Shown here: positions 34,613 to 47,429 of the stretch, piece by piece
How the letters are laid out: each line of letters begins with the position of its first letter
Numbering within the stretch: the stretch's first letter is position 1
Origin: Saturnia japonica
Taxonomy: Eukaryota; Arthropoda; Insecta; Lepidoptera; Saturniidae
Reading direction: 5' to 3'
Length of the DNA: 64,000 nt
Assembly (NCBI GenBank): GCA_033032175.1
Contig: CM065310.1
Coordinates: forward strand, 8,308,001 to 8,372,000
Notes under the pieces: generated by a model
Told to the model about the DNA's origin: nothing
Databases searched by the model: none
The model's input: only the letters and a program-made list of their open reading frames with translations
Translations under genes and position numbers: made by a program

Positions 34613-37019
34613 ACCATCTTTTAAATACTAATTTTATTTATATTGACAAGCGTTTTTATTAAATTCATCATTTATATTCTATATCTGAAATTGAGAAATT
34701 ATGTATTGCAAATATAACTATTCTACAAAATTTACTTTCTTTGCTGTTTATAAATAAATCTAGACAAGTTTCTGTTGAAATAGTTCTCGACATTTCAAAA
34801 CCACGAAACTCATACCTAAATATTTTGTTTTATTTTTTCTAATTGTGAAATGACAAAGTGATTGTACTGTGCCTTTATGCCAACTGGTCATAATAGTGCA
34901 CAACATGTTCTTAATTCACCAAACAGTATAGATTTATTTTTCCGTGATTCTTTATTTGAAATAAACGGTTCAGTATTTCCCGAATAAAACCTGTAAATAT
35001 TATTCTTGGATTCAACGAAATACATTTGATTTTGAAAAGAAATAAAAAAGTTAACGGTATGTTTATAATATTATTGAAAGATGAATGAGTCATTTTATAC
35101 TGTTTATTTGGTGTTGTTCATAACTTGAGCACAGACGTCGCCTTTACCGTTGCGTGGTTATCGACTATACTGACACGCGATCTAGGAAAATTATATTTTT
35201 ACTCTCTGAAAACTGTATGCCTAGTCGCAATAAAATATTTAATAGCTAAACTACATGATGTTCTTGTTTTAGTATTATGGAAATTATTGTATAATTAACC
35301 ACACGCATAATACGATTGTAAGACGATTAATATATTAGGAAATAAAACGGAATTTATGTCTTCCTTAATATCATCCTTATATTTTTCATATGTAATTAAC
35401 AGGAAGTCTTACTATTCGTTCTATTGTATGAATGTTTAATGCATATACTATGGTTCTTATCAACATGTGTTGAAGCCATGTGGCTACACTACCAAATATC
35501 TTAATAAAATGCCTTTTTTTTAATGATCATGTTCGATTTACGACTCGCGTATAAGTTTTTTGAAAATCTATGAATGAAGTTTTTTCTTTTTCATGGTTCC
35601 TTATAACATCTTTATCTCTCTTATAGCTTCAGAGTTCCCCTCACTGACCCATTTATACCCTGTATATAAGCAATTTTATTATAAAGTAGGAATACTAGAA
35701 GTTAATCAGTTATCCTTAAGCATTGAGGTTCTTAAGTTAAGGAAAACGTGGTCTAGAAACCAAAGCATGGTGATTAGGTTTTTCTTAATTATAAACTAGG
35801 CTTAGATTAGAAACAAATGGTCGTTCTGTGATCGTTTCCTATATTGGAAATTATTATTACTACTATTTATATGTATGTACCTTTTTACGCATATACCTAT
35901 TACTGTTATGCTCAGGTTTAGGTTTAACTATTTTTAGTATAATGCAATTTGAAACGATGCCTTTAAAAAGCTTCTAAAGTTATATCTTTTTATGCATAAA
36001 CCATACCTTGTTATAATCGTATTACATAATTATCAACTTAATTCAAATAAATAAATACATTATTCTTATAATAATAATAATCAAATACCACAAGTTAGCT
36101 GCTTAAATTTTTATATTATAAAGTCACACATAGACGTGTATTGTATTACTGTTTTCTTTAGGCAATATAGTTTGAATGTAGCTTTAGATCTTACAAAATT
36201 TTGTAGCATATAACTTAATACTTACGATTTATAATACATTTAATCAATTATAATTCTTATTATACTACTATTCAAAACTACTAAAAATTTTATACAACTG
36301 CAAGAAATAACTTTCTGAGTTTATTGCACGGTAGCAACGGAAATTGCAAGCGTAATATCGAGACAGAAGCAATCTGAAAACTTGCACAAATTGTTACACC
36401 ATTTTATTTTTTAAACTGAACTGAAAACAAAAGCTTGCTCTCGTTCGCTTTCTGATCAAATTGAAAATTTTATTCAGGTTTTAAAAAATAAATGATATTT
36501 CAGCATTCATATTATATTTCGAGTACTTTTATTTCGATAATTTCTCTTATTACAACGCATATCTAAGTAATGCCAGAGATTTACATTTCATCTATACATA
36601 TTTTAACCAATAAAATCAAGTAAAATACTTTCTAAATCAATTAAAAAAATTGATCTACGGTGTTATTAAGAAGGCACTCGGGCGGTGTATACACATACAT
36701 ATTCCTCAGTTTTATTTTTAGATAATGGTACTATAGTAAATATTTTAATACCATACAACCTATACCTACCACTGCCATATTCCTTTGATTTAATTTTTTT
36801 TTTTTCGACAAATGAGTTATGAAATGTTACAAATACAAATTACAAATGTTTTATTTGGATGTGGGTGTTTCGTCATCCAGACCGGACATATTTCTTTATT
36901 CTCGAAAAATCAAGCGTATAGTACTTGCAGAGCCTACTGTACCGTGGATAACTAATATACCTATAAAAACGCACAAAAATAAAAATGAATAAATATTACG
37001 ATCTATGTAATGAGTTAAC
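34613..37019. other. AT-rich stretch, no gene
   Basis: GACAAAGTGATTGTACTGTGCC at 34852-34873 is an isolated family A opening. The frames at 34911-35093 and 35593-35799 carry nothing recognisable. Confidence 0.4.
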
Positions 37020-37340
37020 CAAAAACGGCTATGCGGTTAACTTGTGTGCGGTGGAAGTGGGAGCGAGACGTATTCCATGCGAAATCTCTCTATAACTTGC
37101 TAAAAGACCTCGGCCTGTTGAAAAGTGCAGTAAGTTCTATTTTAGAACGGGTATCTAAAGCTGCATTAACAGGCTCTTACCAAATCTGGCTTGGCAGTGA
37201 GGGTATCACGGGCTGTCAAGGTTAGCGCTCATGTGCATCATAAGGGGGCCCGTTAAACCCACACCTGGATCGCAAGTCCCGGGGGCTACCGTTCCCTTTG
37301 TCTACCACACGATGAACCCGGCACCCGCAAAGTGAATCCA
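37020..37340 (+). pseudogene. LINE-type ORF C-terminal fragment and 3' flank, frameshifted
   Basis: One frame reads NGYAVNLCAVEVGARRIP (from 37024). A second, entered at about 37085, reads SLYNLLKDLGLLKSAVSSIL and on to AALTGSYQIWLGSEG. Together they resemble the C-terminal ...EVG.RG......L...L..LGL......L......A...S..IWL pattern of insect LINE reverse transcriptase proteins. A single indel separates the frames. Downstream is GC-rich CATCATAAGGGGGCCCGTTA...CCCGGGGGCTACCG, probably the element's 3' part. Confidence 0.6.
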
Positions 37341-37544
37341 TGGAATGCTAAAATGTTTGTCTCTAGGAAACTTTTAAAAGAGTTTTTTTTTTCAATTATA
37401 TAGTTATAAAACCCATATCAGACACTCAGCAAACAAAAAATCATACAGGAATAGCTGAAGTCCTTCATAAGTTACTCTAGAAAGAAAAAAATTAAAGTTG
37501 GTACATACATGGACACAATCAGTTGCTGAGCTGCAGTTGTCCCA

Positions 37545-37690
37545 CTCGCGCTCTATTTGGTCGTGCGGTAAATTGCGACATCAATATACTTCTGGTACAA
37601 CCATATTCCTCAAATATTTTGCTGACCGCTTTTCCTCTTAATACACTCATCTATGCTATTCTTATATCTTTATATTAAAAGATATTTAAA
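37545..37690 (+). repeat. Dispersed repeat family J, copy 1
   Basis: Shares ACTCGCGCTCTA-, TGCGACA-, TACTTCTGGTA-, AATATTTTGCTGACC- and CTTAATACACTCATCT-type blocks with 45430-45600. Confidence 0.6.
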
Positions 37691-37844
37691 TAAGATATAA
37701 AAATTATTTGGGTATAGAGTGAATTGACTAAGTATTATAAATTTTTAATAATATATTCTATAGGGTTATTTGCATTTTTCTTCTTATTTTTATTTAATGG
37801 CATAGTGTGATTATCTACAATTCTGCAAATGTCATGCTAATAAA

Positions 37845-38000
37845 ATATTTTTCTAATAATTATTCTTCTACTGTTAAAGCATAGCTATAATAAGACGGCG
37901 TGGCGGCTCCCTAATACTGTCCAGGGAGTTTTTGTGGTTACTTAAACTGCATGTTCCTACTTATTATTTGCACAATGACCAAACTACGTAACGTAACATA
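37845..38000 (+). repeat. Dispersed repeat family I, copy 3
   Basis: AATATTTTTCTAATAATTAT, then ACGGCGTGGCGGCTCCCTAA, CTGTCCAGGGAGTTTTTGTG, and GCATGTTCC followed by TTATTATTTG. Best-preserved copy. The following TTTTTTGAAGTCGGTTACAG (38054-38073) is a further repeat phrase. Confidence 0.65.
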
Positions 38001-38442
38001 CGAACAAATAAGTTTAGGAGTTAAAATACATTCGAACTGAGCATCTCTTCCTTTTTTGAAGTCGGTTACAGAACAAATCCTGCAATAAACTCATTATGTG
38101 ACGTTTCCCTGAAAGCGCTATAAAGTAGTACTTGCCGTATATACAAAAGACAGTAAAAATTATAGACAAACAGAACCGCACCTAAACAGTGACCTCAGTT
38201 GAGGGCGGGGGCGCGACCAACGAATTAGCGAGTCATTGTTTTGCTTACATTTACACGTCAGCATTATGTCAGACAGCCGCTTTGCACTGATTTAATTCTT
38301 ATTCAAATTTTGGAAGTCGGCTTATAATTTACAAGTCGTTATAAATCACTGATTTAGAATTTACAAGCAACTACTTATAGTATCTCTAATCACGCTTGTT
38401 GGTTTCATCTATGTACGAATTAATAGATTTTTTACAGTATCA

Positions 38443-38600
38443 AGGCAAAGTGATAACACTATGCCTGATGATAAACACAGTATACTCTAAAAATTACGGT
38501 TACACTCCATCTCTTGTCGCTACTGTTATACCGGCATATAAGCTTCTCGACAGCTGCTACATTGAATGATCCCAAAATGCGACAAAGCAACAGAAATAGT
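38443..38600 (+). repeat. Dispersed repeat family A, degraded copy
   Basis: AAGGCAAAGTGATAACACTA, TGCCTGATGATAAACACAG and ACTCTAAAAATTACGGTTAC follow the family A order with many substitutions. ATGATCCCAAAATGCGACA echoes the AAGGACCCAATACC part of copy 2. Confidence 0.5.
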
Positions 38601-41098
38601 CAGTTGGCGGGTTTCTCAACATTTGCATAGTGGTCCCGACCCAGTCAATTATGGATTTTTTCTTTAATAAATAACTAACGAGATGAAATAATTTATTAAC
38701 GCAAGCGAAAGTGCAGACGATTGTAAATAAATGTATACAAAATTATAAGCGTCCATACACCTTGTAGATTCATTGATTCAATTAAAATGCCATAAAGTTT
38801 TGATTTGTTGTTCAGATTAACTTTAATTCGTAATGATATCTTAAAAACCGAATTTCTCCTTAACTTCTCTCCCTTGGAAAGTAGTTTGCGCTCCTATAAA
38901 TTTTATCGGTAAAAGTATCCCTTACTTTCCTTTTTGGAAATCGATTCTTCAACTTTTTATCCCGTAAGAACTGGCAAATATGGGATCCTCCATCAAAGTG
39001 CCAATATGATATACCAAGACCCTTATCGCTGTCTTCAAGTGTTGGTCCGAGGGTAGATAAGAGGCTTCACTATCGTATTATTGCAAGGGTGCGTGAAATT
39101 TTGCAGATACGTGCACGCAATGGACAGGGGATCATGGGATAATAAGGTTGAACCATTGTTGGGCATCGGAGTCGAACGCATTCGTTTTTTAATATATTAC
39201 AATTTAAGGCTGAGATTTACCGTACGAATGAGTTGGGTTTTCAATGGATTTTTATTACATTTTTGATTATTTTCATTTACTGTTTACTTATGTATCGTTG
39301 GTGTATTATTTATAATTTTGTTGTTGCATTTACTTATTTTGATTGACAAGTTCGACAGACGTCCAGATTTTATTAAGCGCATGCAATTGTTGGTTTATTG
39401 GATGGTAGGATATGAGAACTGACAACTGTGTCTGTGTGGATCGTGACTTCCTAACACCTGGTGGCACGGGCATGCTTGGACGTACCGCTTGATAAATATT
39501 CAGTATTCAAACAATGTGGTGGGTATCTGTACTGCCATATAGTATGTGATAATAGATAAATCACTGCGTCTAATATACAAGTAAGTAGATAGGTAACTGC
39601 AGAGAAGCTCGCAGGCCGGTATTACAGTAGCGATGGGCGACAGTTAGATGATCTCTCGGTGGCCAACGTTGTTTCATTGCACGCTTTAGAAAATTCTTGC
39701 TTCAAAATTTAAAAAAGCTTTTAATATTTTAACAATAATAACGAATAGTCTCTCTAAGTACTATACATATATTGTAGAGTTTAAACAATGATTAATTATT
39801 TGTGCATTTAACTATAAGAAATATAAGTGTTGTATGGGTACAGTACAGAGAAAAAGTTGTATATTAATAAGATATAAATAAAAATAACATCCAAACGTAA
39901 TAAAATAAGTATAACTGTATAAGTAAATCTTAAATTCACCAGACCGTATTAATTTCAAACGAATAAATTGACATTGAAAAAGCCCTGTTTGTATCGTATT
40001 TTCCCTCGAGACCGACTAGGGTTTCTCTTTACCCCCGAAATGCACCAATTAGTGGTTAAAGTAAAAATGTGCAGCGGAACCACACGTTACCTCACCCCAG
40101 AGGGTTTACGGTTATGTAGTCCCACGTGGCCTCTAATGGTGTTTCTTTGCTTAGAGGGTAACTAGTTATACTTGCATATGGAACACTTGTTAAAGTAATT
40201 TTCTTAAATCAATAATAATAGTTTTTGAACTGAAAACTGCATTAATACCGATGTGATTTGAAACTCGATGAAACGAAAAAACGACACTAAATGGGGAAAA
40301 CACATACATCTATAGGATTTAGCCTGCGAGAGAATGAAGTAGATAGAATACAGTATACACGGTTAATGCAAGACCTGATTTTTCACGCTCATCGCCGTCG
40401 AATTGGCCTAGCGGTGTAAAATTCAATTATACGCAATGTTGTATGTTCAGTAGTGGTCAATTGTTTGATTTAGGATTACTAATGTGTGATTTTAAACTTT
40501 TATGTTTTCTGAAGGTTTAATTTCTAACGCGTGTGAACTTCACATGTTTATTTTTAGATTATAGTGTTAGGTTAGGTTAGTTATATCCAAAGCACATTAC
40601 TTATTTGCCGTACAATCATTTCAAGGATCATGCCATTATTATGTGTATGATAGTGATGTCTGGAAGTGACTCCCTCTATGTGCATTCACTAAATTATTAA
40701 TACTAGCGATCGCCCTAAGATCGGCATTCGACCAGCGACTTTTTTATCATAGACTATTTTCTGTTTGACATTTACAGTATTCATAAACAATCTACATCAC
40801 TTGCTGTCACTTTTTGTTGTGTGACAGTGTCAGTAATTTGGGGGGTCTAAGTTCAATGGCACTAGTCGGGTTAGGATTCGCAGTGTTAATTTTTTTTAAT
40901 TTAATATATTAGTAACAGATATTATAGATAAATTTTAGCTTTCTGCACTCCTTCTCCATATAAACTTTAACCATGCCAAATCTCACAGTCTTCCGTTCAC
41001 GCAATACGCTTAAAAACGTACCGAAAGCATTTACTTCACGTATTAATATATAGATTGTGATTACCTATTGACTGTAAAATTTATTTGTACAGTTGAAA
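38601..41098. other. No gene recognised
   Basis: A GC-richer stretch at 39985-40165 (open frame 39968-40165) matches nothing I know. GTTAGGTTAGGTTAG at 40566-40580 is three units of the insect telomere pentamer, too short to mean more than chance. The rest is AT-rich. Confidence 0.4.
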
Positions 41099-41230
41099 AA
41101 AGATTTAAAAAAGATAAACCAGATCGAGTTTCTTGCTGGCTCTTCTCGATGACTGGGATGTTTTCCGAATCAGTAGTAGTGTTGTTGTATGTTTAAATTG
41201 AATAAAGTATTTTGATTTGATTTGAATGAG
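41099..41230 (+). repeat. LINE-type 3' tail, family G, copy 2
   Basis: GAGTTTCTTGCTGGCTCTTC, TCGATGACTGGGATGTTTTC and CGAATCAGTAGTAGTG, then GAATAAAGTATTTTGATTTG. This has the classic LINE/SINE ending, with a TTTGA repeat instead of poly(A). Confidence 0.65.
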
Positions 41231-42395
41231 CGAAGCGTTTGAAGGTTCTTTTAAACATTTTTATTTGCCAACATGTTTTATTACGTGCTTAAGTTAATTT
41301 TTATTTCTCGGTCCCATCAAATCTTTCATGTTCACACGAATGAACCATTAACGTTTTTTAAGATAAAATTTTAATGTGCTCTCTAGATTAATAGGCGTTT
41401 CGACAGATTATGTTTCACTGTAATTGTACTTAAGTAAAGAAAAACAACTGTTATCTATCGTTAATCTTTACAATTTATTGCAGCTAGTAGTTAGATGTTT
41501 TTTTGGAGGAACATGTGAGGGCGTGTACTTATAAACTTCAGTAAAAAGAAACGAAATTGTAATATATATTATTATAATTATTTAATTTGTTTTTATTTAA
41601 GTATGTTATAATATTCTTGTTTTGTCTAAGACGAGTTAGATAAAAATGTTTAATTCTTGTAATTGTATTTTGTTTGCAAATGCAAACTCTTAATTAAGAG
41701 TTTCTTATTCATCTGTTATAGATTTTAAGCACTATTGAATAGTCAAGATCTACCTAATAAGTTATAATTAGGTATACCTGATTATAAAATTACTCAATTA
41801 TAAAAGTCTGATTGTGCTTAAGGAAATTTATTATTTAATTTTATTTTAAGCTAATACTTTAATTTCTCCAATAAAAGGTGATTCTCATTAAGTAATAAAC
41901 AAAAAAAATGTGATTGTTCGTAATTTCAGCCAGATTTTTTAATATTTTGATATAAATTATAATAAGTGTAGATTGTAATTGCACTTTTCCAATAAAGATT
42001 GATTCTGAAATCTAAAAGTTTTTATTTCAAGGATGTTTGTTCATTATATAACTCAGTTTCATAAACAAAGTAATATCATCAATATTGTGACAATTTAGTT
42101 TGTAAGACTTATCTTACTATATATTTGCAAGAACAGTGTGACATGTTTTCCCCTATTTTTCAAATAAAGCCAATTTCTTGCTAAACTTCTAAATTATCAG
42201 TATTTTGATAAGTTTTTACATAGTTTATTTGTTATAATTTACAATAAATCTTAGATTTACAGCAAAAGTTATTAATTTTGATACAATTATTTTTTGAAAG
42301 TTGAAAAACACTCCTCTAAAATTTTAATTTTCAAGATATTACATTATTGAAGCAAAGAGGCGATATCTATTAATTAGTCATATTATAAAGCTCAA
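41231..42395. other. AT-rich stretch, nothing recognised
   Basis: No supportable feature. AATAAA-like words are common but unlinked to any ORF. Confidence 0.45.
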
Positions 42396-42682
42396 GAGAT
42401 TGTTTGTTTGTTTGAAAGCACTATTCTCTGGAACTATCAGCCGGATTTGAAAAATTGTTTTTGCATTTTAATGCATAAGTATTGAGGAATAGCTTAGTTT
42501 ACGCTACGACTTTAAGAATCGGAGGAGTAACCATGAATGTTATGCAATCTGAAAAATTATATGCAAGTATGGAAATTTAGAACAACGAATAGGCTACACG
42601 GTTGTATTTGCAGTGGTAGCATTGTGGTGATTTCTGCCAATAAATTTAACACGAGTGAGACCGTAGGGCATAACTAGTTTTT
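42396..42682 (+). repeat. Dispersed repeat family P, copy without palindrome
   Basis: Runs from a (TTTG)n start and TTCTCTGGAACTATCAGCCG through GGAGGAGTAACCATGAATGT and TATGCAATCTGA to AATAAATTTAACACGAGTGA and AACTAGTT. It provides the unmodified arrangement against which the palindrome at 10630-10849 can be judged. Confidence 0.65.
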
Positions 42683-44324
42683 TTTAAATAATAGTCGTTT
42701 TTGTTGGATGTTCAATATAATTTCATTAATGCAGGTAACTACGTCAGTAACAAATGTATTATAATTGAAAGATAATACAATATAAACAACTTTACTATTT
42801 GGTGCACGTTCTGTTTGAATTTTCTGATTAATTAAATTAAAATGAGCGGGCGTCAGGAGATTGCTATCATTTGCGTACCTTATTAGCCATTTTATTTCAC
42901 AGTTGATGGGAAGTGGAAAACATCGTACTTGAACAAGATTAGGGAGCTTGACGTCGCGTCGTAAAGTAAAAAAAGGATTCCTCCCTAAGCAAGATATATA
43001 TTTTAGCATTGAGATGGTTTCTCTGACAATAGGTACTGTAAGGAAATAAATTTGCTGGTAAGTACTAGAAGTTATAATTTTTTTTTACATTTCAACCCAC
43101 GTGCCAACAACATGATGAAGTTAGTTAATGATAGTTAGTTAGTCAATGTTAATCCATTTTACTGATATTAATTATTTTTACAACAATTAAAAAATATACA
43201 CTTAATATAATCAATTGAAATTATTGTCATTGATGGTTAACTTGATTATGTCGCACTTTACGTCACATGAAGCGCGCCAAAAGAATTGTAACTTTAAAAA
43301 AAAATAATGTTCTACAAAACTTGGTCCATCAAATAAACAAAAGAAGTTATTTGAAAGTCAGATTTATGAATGTTTGTCATGAACCATTATTATGCGCTCG
43401 AAACATCAACCCCTGAATCGAACTGGCAATGAAGCCTAGTCAGATAGAGAGGTTTTTACTGCACTCGGGGGAAATTCACCGATTCCAGCTATAAAGCCGT
43501 AGCCGTGTATTGAAAAACATGAAACAACAATTTGCTGAGTCGTTTTGCAAGATGCAGCCCCTCTGAGTCTGTATATGCTTAGCCATTTAAAGTCTAGGAA
43601 AGTAGACAAGAGCGGACTTATCGTAAACTGACAACAAAATGTCTTTAGGTCTGGTTAGTGGTCACACATCGCTGACATGTTTGGAACTGGCGGTTCGTTT
43701 TTAACGTCAAAATTATACCGATCTTGGTTACGATCAAATGGGAGACCATTTGAATTTTAATTCGACATGATCATCGGAGTTGTTGTAATGCTTTGCGCAT
43801 TTATAATAAAACAACAGCATTTCATTATTAACCAATACTCGTCTAAGATCACAATCACGGGTTGTTTTTTCTTTGTTTTAATAATACTTGTATCATTATG
43901 AAGGTAGTTGATAAGATATTTAGGTAGATACCTATGATTATAATATCTAACTATAACATCTACATAATCATTATAAGCAAATACTTATTAAATTAATGAA
44001 AATTATATTAAGAAAAGTTAACCTATTATATAATTTTTTTTTTTAAATAGATGAAACTATATTTGAAAACCTCTGCAGTAAGGGCAAATGATGCTTTGAA
44101 ACGCCTTAACCTGTTATAGCTATTTAAACATAGGTATTTAATATTTAAAAAAAAAAAACAAGTTGTTCTTAACGTCTATTAATTGTAAGCATTAATTTTG
44201 TCTAATCATATTTGATTGACGGAGGCGTTACTAAAATTTCACACTTTTTTTTTCTTTTCTTCAATTAGTTTCATTTATAACATTTTCAGATATAACTTAA
44301 TAATGAATAACAAACGTTTTTTTA
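42683..44324. other. No gene recognised
   Basis: The 111-codon minus-strand frame at 42674-43009 is the longest outside the LINE and the 58973-59320 frame. It shows no signal peptide, domain or codon pattern I can support. Confidence 0.35.
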
Positions 44325-44330
44325 TTGCAG

Positions 44331-44360
44331 AATGACGAAACAACTGTTGGTCTGTTTCAG
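44331..44360 (+). other. Possible 30-nt microexon (splice-site pair only)
   Basis: A T-rich tract ending TTTATTGCAG (to 44330) precedes 30 bases ending in TTTCAG|GTAGAA. Its length is a multiple of three and it has an open frame reading NDETTVGLFQ. There is no flanking exon to support it; both splice signals may be chance. The frame 44325-44633 across it has no recognised domain. Confidence 0.15.
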
Positions 44361-44895
44361 GTAGAATTAGCAAAGAAAATTAGTTTATTTATATTTATAA
44401 TGAATAAATTAATTTATTTAATCAGTTACAAGAATAAAATTAGTTTGGATGTCAATTTATTAAGGATATTTATAAGGAATCTGACCAATAAATTACTGGT
44501 GGTACAATATCAATATAATATGAACACGGTGATCTATAGTTTCGGTACTGTGTTATGTAGTATTTTTACATTTTTTGTATGGCTCAGCAGGAGTTTACAC
44601 AAAAGTTTTATACATTTCCGGAGATCCGATTGAATCTGGTGCGCCTGCGTGCACCGCATGTGGTGTATCGGTTAACTGAATTATATGACTGACGATCAAA
44701 TTGGACATACATTGTATTTGTCCGAATACTCTTAAGCATGTACAATAACTGTACGCGCTTTGTTAAATTTATTGGTAGTGATTTTTATTAAACATTCATA
44801 AATTTATGTGTATTTATAAAACGTGTACCTAATATATTTCAATAACTTTTCGAGTATTTTTTGTCAGTCAAATTTCTTAGGCTCTATTTATAACA
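44361..44895. other. AT-rich stretch, nothing recognised
   Basis: Nothing beyond a modest GC-rich patch near 44620-44680. Confidence 0.4.
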
Positions 44896-45115
44896 GGCCT
44901 CGTGGCGCAGTGGAAGTAAACGCTACTATTGAGCCGAGAGGTGGTGGGTTCGATCCCCTCCCATGACTGGCTTTGTGTGATGAGCATAAATGTCAGTTGT
45001 GTGTTTCTGGGTGTTAATATCTATATATGTATGTATATCAGCTGTTTAGTTACCATATTACAAGCTTTGATTAGTTTGGAATAAATGGCCGTGTGTAGAA
45101 ATGTGTAAAAAAAAA
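44896..45115 (+). repeat. tRNA-derived SINE with poly(A) end
   Basis: Box A TGGCGCAGTGG is at 44903-44913 and box B GGTTCGATCCC at 44947-44957. They are followed by the TTTGTGTGATGAGCATAAAT body, a TCTGGGTGTTAATATCTATA block, AAGCTTTGATTAGTTTGG, GGCCGTGTGTAG and a terminal A-run. This is a well-preserved member of a SINE type widespread in Lepidoptera. The tRNA part lacks proper stems, so it is not a working tRNA. Confidence 0.85.
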
Positions 45116-45225
45116 TCTCCATCGATTCTTTTTAATTTTGTTTATAGGTTGAATTGTGAGATACAATTATTTATTCATACCATCATATGATGATAGATAT
45201 GATAATGCTAGAGAAATAAATGGTA

Positions 45226-45350
45226 AATACCACTATAAAAAAGGCCATGTGGTTTATTAACAATATTGCCGGTATTTTATATTCCAATCTAAATCAAGTT
45301 AATCACGACACACGATACTTTATTGTCAAGCTACAGTTCATTCGTTAATT
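45226..45350 (+). repeat. Local direct repeat, left copy
   Basis: Shares with 45692-45815, in order: GCCATGTGGT, AATATTG.CGGTATTTTAT, TTAATCAC..CAC, and ATTG(T/G)TCAAGCTA. Identity is roughly three-quarters by eye. Confidence 0.65.
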
Positions 45351-45414
45351 GAAAAAATATCGGTTCAGCTAAGGAGGAAGAAATACGAAATTATGATCTA
45401 GTCTATTTTTAAAA

Positions 45415-45605
45415 ATAAAATTTGTTCGATCTGCATATTTTGTCTCTCTCGCGTTCTACTAATTCATTCGGACATGATGCGACAACAATAAATTTCTGGT
45501 AATTACTTGTCCTACAAATATTTAGCTGACCCGTGTTTTTTCTTAATACACTCGTCTTTGAGAGAATAAGTTTTATAAATCTATGAAATAATAACATGGA
45601 TTAAA
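45415..45605 (+). repeat. Dispersed repeat family J, copy 2
   Basis: TTTTGTCTCTCTCGCGTTCT, GATGCGACAACAATAAATTT and ATATTTAGCTGACCCGTGTT then CTTAATACACTCGTCT match 37545-37670. It lies between the two local direct repeats. Confidence 0.6.
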
Positions 45606-45691
45606 TTAACATCGTATATAGATTAACTACAACACCATTCATGTAGAACAAAACAAAGCTAGCTAAACAAAAAGTATTTACAAATGAAAAT

Positions 45692-45815
45692 ACCAATATA
45701 AAAGAATGCCATGTGGTATTTAAAACCAATATTGTCGGTATTTTATGTTCAAATATAAAGCAAATTAATCACCTCACTTGATCGTCTATTGGTCAAGCTA
45801 TACTTAATTAATTAT
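45692..45815 (+). repeat. Local direct repeat, right copy
   Basis: See the left copy at 45226-45350; same orientation, starts about 466 bp apart. Confidence 0.65.
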
Positions 45816-47429
45816 GCAAGATCATTATAATATAAACAATTCTGATATAAACTTGTGTTGGTCTTTAAAATCATATACTAAAAAATACGTAGGTGATTTT
45901 GTCAACCGTTATACCTAATTCAGGTCACATAATTAAACTGTTGAATGGAATATCGATCGGATATCTGTTTGTTGAAGCTACGAGAAATACCACCGACTTT
46001 TTTGGAATTCCTATACATTAAGTAATTTAAATTTAAATAATAACATCACAGTCTAGATGGAGCAAGCATGCGAGACAGGTGTAGGTACAAGCCCAAGTTG
46101 CCGTACACTCGCTTGGGACATGGGATTGCGTGTTGACACAATTAATTATTAGGTGCTTTAAGTAAGTATATCGTTAGCTTTCCTTCGCCTATATCGGCAG
46201 ACTACTTGCATTCAATTTACAAGAAGTTTCCGAAACCCCTTTTTAATGAAACAAAATTTGCACCGAGGTTTTTGATAATAATTTAATATTTTCCAAAAAA
46301 AAAAAAAACATCCTGACGAAACTTTGTTGCTTACAAAATGTTCCCTTAGCGCGTATTATACCGTCATGTAGATAAATATGTAATAAGTATAATCTGACTA
46401 CTGATTAGTAATTCAATAAGTTAACATACGGATACATATAATAAAATTACGAAAGTAATAACAAAAAAATTACAAATGAATCATCGCATTATAACAAACA
46501 ACTGTCCATCACGTTCTCCATACTAGAACAAGCACCGACAGCCGACAACTAGATATGTTTATGTTAGCACATTTACGACGCAGACCAAAATGAGACCTCG
46601 TTATAATTAATTTGTTCTCGAGATGTACATTTAACGTAGCAGGGGTTCTTTATGGACTTTGTCATGTCACTGGTCGCTTCCCGCAGTGGAGACACATTAA
46701 ATTGGGCAAAATGTTCCTACCAAAAATAAACTTTCATTCTGAATTATCACAATAATACCTCATTGTTTAAGTTGTTTTAGTTTGTTTTAATATCCATGAA
46801 TAATATAAAAATTACCACTGATTTGCTGTCACTATCATCGTAATAATCGCTAACAATCCATTGCAGTTACGGGATACTATTTAGGAATCTAATCAGTGCC
46901 TCCCGACTCATTGTAATTACTGTAGATTTACTGTAATTTTGATTTTTTCACCGTCTACTGTGATGAAAAAATAATTTGTAGGGATTTACTGTAATAAAAA
47001 TAATCAAATTCAACACTAGAAACGGAACTTTATTTGCTGGGAGGGAAATCCCCGGTGTTTAAGTAAATACTCCACATTGAGTCGAAGTAGAAAGTAACAA
47101 GTACTGGTTGTCCCTTTCTTATACAGGAGTAATATGATACCTCTTTCTTTTTAGTTAGGTATCTATCGACATCGACACCTATAATTACTGTAATGGTTCT
47201 TTATAATCATTCTAACAGCTTTTTATAAGACCTTGAACATAAATTGGGATGTAAAGTGAGTCAAATAACACCCAAACCAACCGCACCTGCACCCTGCTAA
47301 ACAAACGAGGAAAATGGTGATAGTGAAGTAGAAGGGTTGTACAACACGACTGGGTCGCAATCACAATGCATGATATGGTGAAATGCTCATCTTAGTGGAT
47401 CAACTACGCGCGTTGAGTATTGGGATCAG
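45816..47429. other. No gene recognised
   Basis: ATTTACTGTAAT and related words recur at 46915-47005, with an ATTTTTTCAC/GTGATGAAAAAAT stem. Otherwise AT-rich with no ORF of interest. Confidence 0.35.

Noticed and set aside
40566..40580. Interstitial telomere repeat (TTAGG)n
   Set aside because: Only about three units; expected by chance, and no subtelomeric features nearby.
42674..43009. 111-codon minus-strand ORF as a host gene
   Set aside because: No domain, signal peptide or flanking signals; composition fits AT-rich noise.
44896..44970. tRNA gene (box A and box B present)
   Set aside because: The acceptor and anticodon stems do not pair, and the sequence continues into a SINE body with a terminal A-run.
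45226..45815. LTR retrotransposon with short LTRs
   Set aside because: The repeats lack TG...CA ends and there is no primer-binding site or coding interior.
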